Position numbers and translations under genes: made by a program. Positions 17,033 through 24,138 of a stretch of 64,000 nt of DNA are shown piece by piece; position 1 is the stretch's first letter; each line of letters starts with the position of its first letter. Below the pieces are notes generated by a model that saw only the letters and a program-made list of their open reading frames with translations, was not told the origin of the DNA and ran no database searches. The stretch comes from Actinokineospora bangkokensis (lineage in GTDB: Bacteria > Actinomycetota > Actinomycetes > Mycobacteriales > Pseudonocardiaceae): the NCBI RefSeq assembly GCF_001940455.1, contig NZ_MKQR01000011.1, forward strand, positions 186,001 to 250,000, written 5' to 3'.

Positions 17033-18114
17033 CGGTCCAGGTTCAGCAGCTCGACGTACGCGTCGACGCGCAGGCCCGCGCCCTTGATCTGCGCGGTCTG
17101 CTCGGCGCCGAGCACGCCCACCGACGCGGCGTAGGAGGCGCCGCCGGTCGGGCCCAGCGGCAGCGCGATGCCGGGCGGGGCCGCGGTGTACTCGACCAGC
17201 TCGCCCTCCCCGGTCGCCAGCGCCCGGATGTTGCGGGCGACGACGCCCGCGTGCTGCTCCGCGGACTTGGCCATCTTCGCCTCGGGGATGTCGGTGACGT
17301 CACCGATGGCGAACACCGTCGACTGCCCGGTGACGCGCAGGTGCGGGTCCACGCTGAGGTGGCCGCGGGCGTCGCGGGCGGCGGCGAGGTCGCCGTCGAG
17401 GTAGCCCGTGGTGGGCACCACGCCGTAGAGGCGGTACCAGAGGTCGCCGGTGACCTCCTCGCCCGAGGTGGTGCGCGCGGTGAAGGCGCCGGGCTCCCCC
17501 GGCTCGGTGGGCGGCTCCTCGGCCAAGGCGGAGCCGAGCACCAGCCGCACGCCCAGCGCGTCGAGCTGCTTGCGGATCTCGGCGCGCAGCTCGTCGGGCA
17601 GGTCGGTGGCGCCCAGCACGTCGGCGGCGGGGTCGACCAGGGTGACGCCCTTGTCCGGCCACACGTGCTTGATCTCGCCCGCCAGCTCCAGCCCGGCCGG
17701 GCCCGCGCCCAGCAGCACGACCTCGGTGGCGCCCGCCAGGGCGGTGTGCGCCGCCCGCAGGCGGGCCTCGGCAGCGGCGGTGTCGTGCTCGTCGACCTTG
17801 GCCGGGAACGGGTAGCCCGAGCCGGTGGCCAGCACGACGTAGTCGGCGTCGACCCGCCCGCCCGAGGCCAGGGTGACCCCGCCCGCGTCGACGTGCGCGG
17901 CCCGGTCGCGCACGACCTCGCCGCGGGTGAGCAGCCGGTCGTAGGGGAAGAACAGCCTGCCGGGCCAGTCCGGGTCCACCAGCACCCGCAGGATGGCGAC
18001 GTTGTGCACGAACGCCTCGCGCGGCTCGACGAGCACGACGTCGGCGAACTCGTCCAGGGCCTTCGCGGCGGTCGCCCCGCCGTAGCCGCCACCGACGACA
18101 ACGATCTTGGTCAT
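17029..18114 (-). CDS. FAD/NAD(P)-dependent oxidoreductase (AIF / NDH-2-like)
   Basis: 361 residues from ATG with GAGGAG upstream. Two Rossmann motifs are seen: the FAD-binding VVGGGYGG at 6-13 and the NAD(P)-binding VVLLGAGPAGLELAGE at about 132-147. A GD-type FAD motif (VFAIGDVTD) lies at about 269-277. It resembles AIF/FSP1 and type-II NADH dehydrogenase-like proteins and probably reduces a quinone with NAD(P)H, although no membrane helix is obvious. It is sandwiched between a monooxygenase and a hemerythrin-like protein with overlapping or near-overlapping ends, so it could supply electrons within this redox operon (inference). Confidence 0.9.
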   Translation of the reverse strand: MTKIVVVGGGYGGATAAKALDEFADVVLVEPREAFVHNVAILRVLVDPDWPGRLFFPYDRLLTRGEVVRDRAAHVDAGGVTLASGGRVDADYVVLATGSGYPFPAKVDEHDTAAAEARLRAAHTALAGATEVVLLGAGPAGLELAGEIKHVWPDKGVTLVDPAADVLGATDLPDELRAEIRKQLDALGVRLVLGSALAEEPPTEPGEPGAFTARTTSGEEVTGDLWYRLYGVVPTTGYLDGDLAAARDARGHLSVDPHLRVTGQSTVFAIGDVTDIPEAKMAKSAEQHAGVVARNIRALATGEGELVEYTAAPPGIALPLGPTGGASYAASVGVLGAEQTAQIKGAGLRVDAYVELLNLDR

Positions 18115-18121
18115 GGTCTCC

Positions 18122-18718
18122 TCAACCCCACAGGCGAGCCAGCGGCTCGACCAGTTCGTGTTCTTCGTAGGACAGGTGGGACAGCAGCGCGTCGGTCAGC
18201 AGGTCGACCGCGGCGCGCAGCCGGGCCGGGTCCAGCGGCTGCTCGACGAGCACCCGGTCGATGCGGTCGACCAGGCCGTGCAGCGCGGTGTGCTCGGCCT
18301 CCAGCCGGTCGACCACCGCGCCGAGGCGGGGGTCGAACCGGCGCAGGCCCGGGAAGACGTCGGTGTCCTCGCGGTGGTGGTGCAGCACGACGAGCCTGCA
18401 GAACGCCTGGCAGTACCCGCCGGTGGGCGTGCCCGCCCGGCGCAGCACCAGGGTGTGCAGGCGGTCGCGGGCCGCGGCGGCGCCGAGGACCCCGGACTCC
18501 AGGTCGGCCAGCAGCCCGCGCAGCTGCGCCAGCTCGGCCCGGATGAGGTCGTGCACCTCGATCAGCCGCCGCCCCGCGGCCTGCTGGCGGGGGGTGTAGC
18601 CGCGGCCGCCGGGGTCGTGGGGCGCGCGGGGGCGGGTGCCCTCGTCCCACAGCCGCTCCCGGCTCAGCCGCACCCCCGGGTCGGGGGTGGGCACCGCGGC
18701 CAGCTCACCCAGGGTCAT
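18122..18718 (-). CDS. Hemerythrin-like domain protein
   Basis: 198 residues. A four-helix HHE domain covers about 50-195, with putative di-iron ligands in EVHDLIR, LHHHREDTDVFP (HxxxE), EAEHTALHG and HLSYEEHELVEP. Such proteins bind O2, NO or iron, or act in redox sensing. The first ~45 residues are a Pro-rich extension. The ATG overlaps the stop of the MFS gene (ATGA). Its place between an exporter and two flavoproteins suggests O2/NO sensing or protection within one stress or resistance operon. Confidence 0.88.
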   Translation of the reverse strand: MTLGELAAVPTPDPGVRLSRERLWDEGTRPRAPHDPGGRGYTPRQQAAGRRLIEVHDLIRAELAQLRGLLADLESGVLGAAAARDRLHTLVLRRAGTPTGGYCQAFCRLVVLHHHREDTDVFPGLRRFDPRLGAVVDRLEAEHTALHGLVDRIDRVLVEQPLDPARLRAAVDLLTDALLSHLSYEEHELVEPLARLWG

Positions 18719-20130
18719 CCGGCCACCCGTTCCAGCGGCGCGGGCGCGGGCCTGCGCAGGGTGCCGGGTCCGGCGAGGGCGGCCAGGACGGCGACGCCCA
18801 TGGCGATCGTGGAGAGGGTGAACGCGGTGGTGTAGCCGGACTCGGCGGGGGTCCGGGTGCCCGGGATGGTGTTCGCGGTGACGATCGTCGAGGCGATCTG
18901 GGCGCCGAAGGTGCCGCCGATCGTCCGCATGATCGTGTTGATCCCGGTGGCCTCCCCGGTCTGGCGCGGGTCGACGGCGCTGACGACGAGGTTGGCCAGG
19001 GACGCGAAGGCGAACCCCACACCGATGCCGAGCACCCCGTTGGCCAGGTAGATCGTCCACGGGGTGTCGTGGGCGGTGGCGAACAGCAGGAACCCGAGCC
19101 CGCCGATCACGCAGGCCAGCACCAGCGGCAGCTTGAAGCCCACGGCCGCGCCCAGCCGCCCGGCCAGTGGGCTGGCGACGAGCATGGCGACCGCCATCGG
19201 GATGATGAACAGCCCCGCGCCGGTGACCGAGGCGCCGAAGCCGTACCCGGCCGAGGGCGGGGTCTGCACCAGCAGCGGCACCAGGGTGAAGGCGCCGTAC
19301 ATGCCCAGGCCGATGATCAGCGCGGTGGCGTTGGAGGTCAGCACCGCGGGGATGCGCAGCAGCCCGATGTCCACCAGCGGGGCGGCGGTGCGCCGCTCGA
19401 CCACCCCGAACACCACCAGCAGCGCCACGGCCGCGGCGAACAGGCCCAGCACCGGCGGCGACGCCCAGCCCCACACCCGGCCGTTGCTGATCGCCAGCAA
19501 CAGCGCGACCAGCCCGGCGGAGAGCAGCAGCGCCCCCACCCAGTCGACCCGGGCGGGCGAGGTCACCGGCGACTCGCGGATGAACAGCGCCACCGCGGCG
19601 ATGCCGACGACCGTGACCAGCAGCATGAGCCAGAAGACCCAGCGCCAGTCCAGGGCGTCGACGATGAGCCCGGGCACCACCAGCCCCACGCCGAAGCCGA
19701 TGCCGAAGGTGGAGCTGATCCAGCCGATCGCCACCGGCACCCGCTCGCGCGGGAACTGCTCCCTGGCCAGCCCGAAGGCCAGCGGGAAGGTGGCCGCGCC
19801 GACGCCCTGCACCGCCCGGGCGGCGATGAGCACGCCCAGCGAGGGCGCCAGCGCGGCCAGCAGGGTGCCCAGCGCGGTGACGGTGAGGCTGGCGATCAGC
19901 ACCCGCCGCTTGCCGAACATGTCGCCCAGCCGCCCGAGCAGCCCCGTCGCCACCGACGCGGTGAGCAGGAAGGCGCTGAGCACCCAGGACACCGAGGTCG
20001 TGGACGCGCCGAACGCCTGCTGCAACGTCGGCAGCGCGGGCACGGGCATGGTCTGGAGCAGGGAGAACGACAGCACGGCGATGAGCAGGGCGGCGAACGG
20101 TGCCGCCACCGCGCGCTCCTGGGTGGTCAT
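18715..20130 (-). CDS. DHA2-family MFS drug exporter (EmrB/QacA-like, 14 TM)
   Basis: 471 residues with about 14 hydrophobic helices. The motif A loop (GRLGDMFGKRRVLI) and the motif C-type helix 5 region (GIGFGVGLVVPGLIVDALDWRW) identify a proton-driven multidrug antiporter. First gene of the operon, divergent from a MarR regulator with a palindrome between the two starts, the classic arrangement for a drug-inducible pump. It could export the PKS product made ~10 kb away or an unrelated toxin. Confidence 0.93.
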   Translation of the reverse strand: MTTQERAVAAPFAALLIAVLSFSLLQTMPVPALPTLQQAFGASTTSVSWVLSAFLLTASVATGLLGRLGDMFGKRRVLIASLTVTALGTLLAALAPSLGVLIAARAVQGVGAATFPLAFGLAREQFPRERVPVAIGWISSTFGIGFGVGLVVPGLIVDALDWRWVFWLMLLVTVVGIAAVALFIRESPVTSPARVDWVGALLLSAGLVALLLAISNGRVWGWASPPVLGLFAAAVALLVVFGVVERRTAAPLVDIGLLRIPAVLTSNATALIIGLGMYGAFTLVPLLVQTPPSAGYGFGASVTGAGLFIIPMAVAMLVASPLAGRLGAAVGFKLPLVLACVIGGLGFLLFATAHDTPWTIYLANGVLGIGVGFAFASLANLVVSAVDPRQTGEATGINTIMRTIGGTFGAQIASTIVTANTIPGTRTPAESGYTTAFTLSTIAMGVAVLAALAGPGTLRRPAPAPLERVAG

Positions 20131-20185
20131 GGGTCCGCTCCTCGGGGGTGGGTCCAGAAATCGTGTCGCACCGATATCATTACAT

Positions 20186-20202
20186 GACGACACCATGTCG
20201 TC
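20186..20202. promoter_or_regulatory. Palindrome between MFS exporter and MarR gene, likely MarR operator
   Basis: GACGAC-ACCAT-GTCGTC, a perfect 6-bp inverted repeat with 5-bp spacer. It lies 56 bp from the exporter start and 20 bp from the MarR start, in the AT-rich core of the divergent promoter. MarR dimers bind sites of about this size. Confidence 0.6.
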
Positions 20203-20221
20203 CACCGCGTAGGATCGCCGC

Positions 20222-20689
20222 ATGGACCACCCCGGGACCCGACCGCCGTCGCTGCTGGCCCTGCCCTCCTACGTGGCCGGGCACCTGGCCCGCATCGCCC
20301 GCCGCGCGCTGGTGGACGCCCTGGCCGAGCACGACCTGCGGCTGCCGCACTTCGCGGTGCTCTCCGGGTTGGCCGACTTCGGCCCGCTGGCCCAGCACGA
20401 CCTGGCCGACCGCCTCGACCTCAACCGCAGCCACCTCGTCGGCTACCTCGACCTGGTGGAGGCGCGCGGGCTGGTCGAGCGCGAGCGCGACCCGGCCGAC
20501 CGGCGCAGGCAGCGGGTCACCCTCACCGAGCGGGGCCGGGCGCTGTGCCGGGAGCTGGCGGTGCGGGCGCGGCGGTCGCAGGAGGAGTGCCTGGCGGTGC
20601 TCAGCGAGCAGGAGCGGGACACCCTGCTGGCGCTGATGCTGCGCGTGGTCACCGCCGACGACGCCGAACGGGCCGGGCACGCGGTCTGA
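20222..20689 (+). CDS. MarR-family transcriptional regulator
   Basis: 155 residues with a winged-helix DNA-binding domain. The recognition helix region is LADRLDLNRSHLVGYLDLVEARGLV, followed by the wing RDPADRRRQRVTLTERG, a MarR signature. Divergently transcribed from the exporter operon, which it most likely represses and releases on binding a phenolic or drug ligand (family knowledge plus context). Confidence 0.93.
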   Translation: MDHPGTRPPSLLALPSYVAGHLARIARRALVDALAEHDLRLPHFAVLSGLADFGPLAQHDLADRLDLNRSHLVGYLDLVEARGLVERERDPADRRRQRVTLTERGRALCRELAVRARRSQEECLAVLSEQERDTLLALMLRVVTADDAERAGHAV

Positions 20690-20754
20690 CCCGGCCCCCG
20701 CGGCCCCGGTGCCGGGGCGCGGCGGCACGACCGCCGCACCCCGTTCTCCGGACC

Positions 20755-20932
20755 AGGGCCTGCCCTAGGGCCTGCCCTCAAAGCCTCGCCCAGCGATAGC
20801 CGCGCCAGATCGAACGCAGGCGGCACCGGCCGAGGGACCGAGTACATCCAGTACGAGGTCCCTCGTCCGGGCACCGCCTGCGTCCGATCTGATCACGACT
20901 CTCACAGAGCAGGCTTTGAGGACAGGCCCTAG
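20755..20932. mobile_element. MITE-like palindromic element (non-coding) with near-identical terminal repeats
   Basis: Both ends read CTAGGGCCTG(C/T)CCTCAAAGCCT inward (left from 20765, right from 20932), giving ~20-bp terminal inverted repeats. The core, about 20808-20892, is a long imperfect hairpin around GTAC-ATCCA-GTAC with arms such as CGAGGGACC and ACGCAGGCGG. It encodes no protein. The CTAG at each end could be part of the target-site duplication. A second 12-bp copy of the end (AGGGCCTGCCCT, 20755-20766) is repeated in tandem at 20767-20778. The right end supplies the TAG stop of the next gene. It resembles transposase-less IS derivatives scattered in actinomycete genomes. Confidence 0.75.
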
Positions 20933-21834
20933 CCGACCTCGGCGCGCACCGCCGGGAAGACCTCGCGCGCCAGCACCTCCTGCTCGGCCACGCTCTGCGG
21001 TGCGAGCTGGAGGAAGGTGAACCCGGCGCGCACGACCTCCACGACCTGGCGCACCACCTCGTCCACGCTGCCGGTCACCAACCCCGGCCGGGAGACCTGC
21101 CCCGGGTCGACCCGGGTGGTGAAGTTGGCCGCGCAGGTGATCGAGTCCGGGTCGCGGCCCGCCTCGACCGCGGCGGCGCGCACGACCTCGCGCATGGCCA
21201 CCGCCTGCGCCAGGTCGATCCGCCCGAACGAGGGCAGCCAGCCGTCGGCGACCTGCCCGGTCAGCTTCAGCGCGCGCGGCCCGTAGGAGCCCAGCCAGAT
21301 CGGGATCCGGTGCTCCGGCAGCGGGTCGATGCGCGCCCCGGACACCTGGAACTGCTCGCCGGTGAAGTCCACCGGTCCGCCCGCCCACAGCTCGCGCAGG
21401 ATCCGGATCGCCTCGCGCTGGGCGGTGATCTTCGCCCCGGGCGTGCGCACGGTGAGCCCGAACGCCTCGAACTCGTGGTCGTAGCCGCCCGCGCCCAGGC
21501 CGATCACCAACCTGCCCCCGGAGAGGCGGTCGAAGGTCTCCGCCGACTTGGCCAGCACCGCGGGCGCCCGGTAGGGCAGCCCGAGCACGTTGGTGCCCAG
21601 GCGGATGCGGGTGGTCTTGGCCGCCAGCCAGCTCAGTGCCGTCCACGGCTCCAGCGTCGGCTGCTCGGTGTGCAGGTGGTCGCTGAGGCTGAACAGGTCG
21701 AAGCCCAGCTCGTCCGCGCTCTGCGCCAGGTCCAGCAGCCGCGCCGGGTCGGCGCCGCGCAGCACCCCGCCCGCGCCGAAGCGCACGCCCTGCTCGTCGT
21801 TCTGGTCGTCGTTCTGGTCGTCGTTGTCGCTCAT
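20929..21834 (-). CDS. Luciferase-like (LLM) F420- or FMN-dependent oxidoreductase
   Basis: 301 residues with a TIM-barrel luciferase-like fold. Signature segments include LGFDLFSLSDHLHTEQPTLE, LGTNVLGLPYRAPAVLAK, LSGGRLVIGLGAGGYDHEFEA (split by the family's turn) and GSVDEVVRQVVEVVRAG, as in actinobacterial F420-dependent enzymes. The N-terminus MSDNDDQNDDQNDEQ is encoded by a 12-bp tandem repeat; a GTG at 21786 (VRFGAGG) is a plausible shorter start. The TAG stop lies inside the end of the MITE-like element, so the last codons may have been set by that insertion. Last gene of the ABC-importer operon. Confidence 0.88.
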   Translation of the reverse strand: MSDNDDQNDDQNDEQGVRFGAGGVLRGADPARLLDLAQSADELGFDLFSLSDHLHTEQPTLEPWTALSWLAAKTTRIRLGTNVLGLPYRAPAVLAKSAETFDRLSGGRLVIGLGAGGYDHEFEAFGLTVRTPGAKITAQREAIRILRELWAGGPVDFTGEQFQVSGARIDPLPEHRIPIWLGSYGPRALKLTGQVADGWLPSFGRIDLAQAVAMREVVRAAAVEAGRDPDSITCAANFTTRVDPGQVSRPGLVTGSVDEVVRQVVEVVRAGFTFLQLAPQSVAEQEVLAREVFPAVRAEVG

Positions 21835-21859
21835 GCCTGGTCCCCCGTCGTGCGGTCGG

Positions 21860-22699
21860 TCATGCCCGTGCCTGCTCTTCCTCGGAGTGCCCGTCGCCGG
21901 TGGCGATCGGGCGGGTGGTGTCGGCCGACCACGCCGACCAGCTGCCCGGGTACAGCGACGCGCGCACGCCGATCCGCTCCAGGGCCAGCAGGTCGTGGCA
22001 CGCGGTCACCCCGCTGCCGCAGTACACGGCCACGTCCGCGCCCGGCACCACCCCGAGTGCCGCGTAGTGCGCGCGCAGCCGCTCGACGGGGGCTAAGGTG
22101 CCGTCGCCGTTGAGGTTGTCGCCCCAGAAGGCGCTGCGCGCGCCGGGGATGTGCCCGGAGCGCACGTCGCTGGGCAGCACGTTCTGGCCGGTGTAGCGGT
22201 CGTGGGCGCGCGCGTCCAGCAGCACCTCGCTGTCCCGCACGGTGTCTGCCGTGCGGAAGGCTCCCGCAGGCCACTCGACGGCGGTGCGGGTCACCGGTTC
22301 CCTGGTGGTGGCGCCCGTCTCCAGCTCGCCCGGCCAGGCCTGGATGCCGCCGTCGAGCAGGTGCGCCCGCTGCCCCAGCAGGCGCAGCAGCCAGACCAGC
22401 CGGGCGGCGTAGGCGCCGCCGCTGTCGTCGTAGGCCACCACGACGGCGTCGTCGGCGATGCCGAGCCGCCCGAGCCGGTCCGCGAAGCCCTCCGGGGTGG
22501 GCAGCGGGTGCCGCCCACCCCCGGGGGTCGGCGGGGCGGACAGGTCGGTGTCGACATCGGCCCAGACCGCGCCGGGCAGGTGGCCGGACTCGTGCGCCGC
22601 GCGGCCGCTGCGGCCGTCGAGGTACCAGCGCACGTCGACCACCACGACCTCGTCAAGGTGCGCGCCGAGCCAGTCGGCGTCGACCAGTGGTCCGGTCAT
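21860..22699 (-). CDS. Rhodanese-type sulfurtransferase (tandem rhodanese domains)
   Basis: 279 residues. Two rhodanese domains, about 1-125 and 150-270. The catalytic loop in the C-terminal domain is YCGSGVTACHD with the persulfide-forming cysteine; the N-terminal domain has the usual non-catalytic loop (VVAYDDSGGAYAAR). It belongs to the thiosulfate/3-mercaptopyruvate sulfurtransferase family and transfers sulfane sulfur to cyanide or thiols. It starts 1 bp after the end of the PNPOx-like gene and sits between two LLM monooxygenases, pointing to sulfur-compound metabolism. Confidence 0.93.
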   Translation of the reverse strand: MTGPLVDADWLGAHLDEVVVVDVRWYLDGRSGRAAHESGHLPGAVWADVDTDLSAPPTPGGGRHPLPTPEGFADRLGRLGIADDAVVVAYDDSGGAYAARLVWLLRLLGQRAHLLDGGIQAWPGELETGATTREPVTRTAVEWPAGAFRTADTVRDSEVLLDARAHDRYTGQNVLPSDVRSGHIPGARSAFWGDNLNGDGTLAPVERLRAHYAALGVVPGADVAVYCGSGVTACHDLLALERIGVRASLYPGSWSAWSADTTRPIATGDGHSEEEQARA

Positions 22700-22700
22700 G

Positions 22701-23123
22701 TCACTCCTTGCGGTGGATGTGCTCGGCGCGCACGCGCAGCAGCACGCGCTCGCCCTCGGCCTGGCGGACCTGCGGGCTGCCGGTCCACTTGGTGAAGGTG
22801 GTGCGGGCCAGGGCGAGGGCCTCCTCGCCGCGCACCACCTGCACCACCCGGCCGCGGACCTCGATGTAGCGGCGGCTGTTGTCCGGGTCGAGCAGCAGGA
22901 TGTTCACCCGCGGGTCGCGGGCGACGTTGCGGTACTTCTGCCGGGAGTCGTTGGTGCCGACGAGGATGTGGCGCTCGTCGGCGTGCGGCCACACCGCGCT
23001 GGTCTGCGGCTGGCCGCCGGGCATGAGCGTGGTGAAGATGCCCAGGGTGCGGCCCGCCGCCAGGACCCGGACGTCCTCGGCCAGCACGTCCGCGAGCGGG
23101 TCGCCGGTGGCCGCCTCAGGCAA
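22701..23123 (-). CDS. PNPOx-like split-barrel flavin/F420-binding protein
   Basis: 140 residues. The pyridoxamine-oxidase-like split beta-barrel is recognisable from LGIFTTLMPGGQPQTSAVW, DSRQKYRNVARDPRVNILLLDPDN (in two halves) and RYIEVRGRVVQV, typical of the PPOX-class F420-dependent family. It probably binds F420 or FMN and may reduce a substrate or supply reduced cofactor to the luciferase-like enzymes on both sides. Overlaps the upstream LLM gene by 8 bp. Confidence 0.85.
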   Translation of the reverse strand: MPEAATGDPLADVLAEDVRVLAAGRTLGIFTTLMPGGQPQTSAVWPHADERHILVGTNDSRQKYRNVARDPRVNILLLDPDNSRRYIEVRGRVVQVVRGEEALALARTTFTKWTGSPQVRQAEGERVLLRVRAEHIHRKE

Positions 23124-24138
23124 CGGTGGTCACCTCGCTGCGGCGCACCTGCGGGAGCACCTGGTCCGCGATCAGCTCGGTGGCCGCGCGCACCTCGGCC
23201 GCGGGCACGCCGCCGATGTCCACCGACAGCAGGTGCAGCTCGTGGCCCCACAGCTGCTGGAGGTGGCCGAGCTTGTCGACGACCTCGGCCGGGCTGCCGC
23301 ACAGGGCGGGCCCGTTGGGGCCGATGTGCTCCTCGATGTCCGGTGCGCCGCCGGGCCGGGCGCTGAGGTAGCTGGCGATGTAGGTCGACCACAGCTCGCG
23401 CGCCCGCTGGGAGGTCTCGGCGACGAACGCGTGGCTGGCCCCGCCGAGGGTGCCCGGTTCGTCGGGGCGCCGCTCGCGCCACTGGGTGCGGTAGGCGTCG
23501 AAGTACGGCACGAACGCCGCGGGCTCGCGCGCGGTGGTGCCGAACACCATCGGCAGGCCGTGGTCGACCGCGAGCGCGATGGAGTCGGGGTTGGTGCCGC
23601 CGCTGATCCACAGCGGTGGGCGCGGTTGCAGCAGCCGGGGCTGCACGAGCACCTCGTGCAGCGGCGGGCGGAACTGCCCGCGCCAGGTGACGCTCTCCTC
23701 GGTCCAGAGCCGGATCAGCAGCTCCAGGTTCTCCCGCTTGCGCGCGCCCTTGGTCTCCTGGGCCTGGTCGAACACCACCCACGGCTCCGGGAAGAACGAC
23801 CCGCCCGCGATGACCTCCAGGCGCCCGCCGGAGAGCTGGTCGACCAGCGCGTAGTCCTCGGCCAGCAGCACCGGGTCGCGGTTGGCGACCAGGGTGGTGC
23901 CGGTGGCGAGCCGGATCGTGGTGGTGGTCTCGGCGATCGCGGCCAGCACCACCGCCGGGTGCGGGATGGTGTCGCGGTCGCGGAAGTGGTGCTCGCCCAC
24001 GGTGTACCAGGCGAAGCCGAGGTCCTCGGCCTCCTTGGCGGCGTCCACCACCTCGCGCAGGCGGTCGCGCTGGGTGGGGGTGGCGCCGGTGCGCGGGTCC
24101 GGCAGCAGGCTGCCGAAGGTGATCAGCCCTAGGTCCAT
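23116..24138 (-). CDS. Luciferase-like (LLM) flavin-dependent monooxygenase
   Basis: 340 residues with the bacterial luciferase/alkanesulfonate monooxygenase fold. Segments seen are LGFAWYTVGEHHFRD, IRLATGTTLVANRDPVLLAED, LSGGRLEVIAGGSFFPEP and PPLWISGGTNPDSIALAVDHG. It probably oxidises a carbon-sulfur or carbon-carbon bond with reduced flavin. The start overlaps the ABC ATPase end by 10 bp and its end overlaps the PNPOx-like gene by 8 bp, so uptake and oxidation are expressed together. Confidence 0.9.
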   Translation of the reverse strand: MDLGLITFGSLLPDPRTGATPTQRDRLREVVDAAKEAEDLGFAWYTVGEHHFRDRDTIPHPAVVLAAIAETTTTIRLATGTTLVANRDPVLLAEDYALVDQLSGGRLEVIAGGSFFPEPWVVFDQAQETKGARKRENLELLIRLWTEESVTWRGQFRPPLHEVLVQPRLLQPRPPLWISGGTNPDSIALAVDHGLPMVFGTTAREPAAFVPYFDAYRTQWRERRPDEPGTLGGASHAFVAETSQRARELWSTYIASYLSARPGGAPDIEEHIGPNGPALCGSPAEVVDKLGHLQQLWGHELHLLSVDIGGVPAAEVRAATELIADQVLPQVRRSEVTTVA

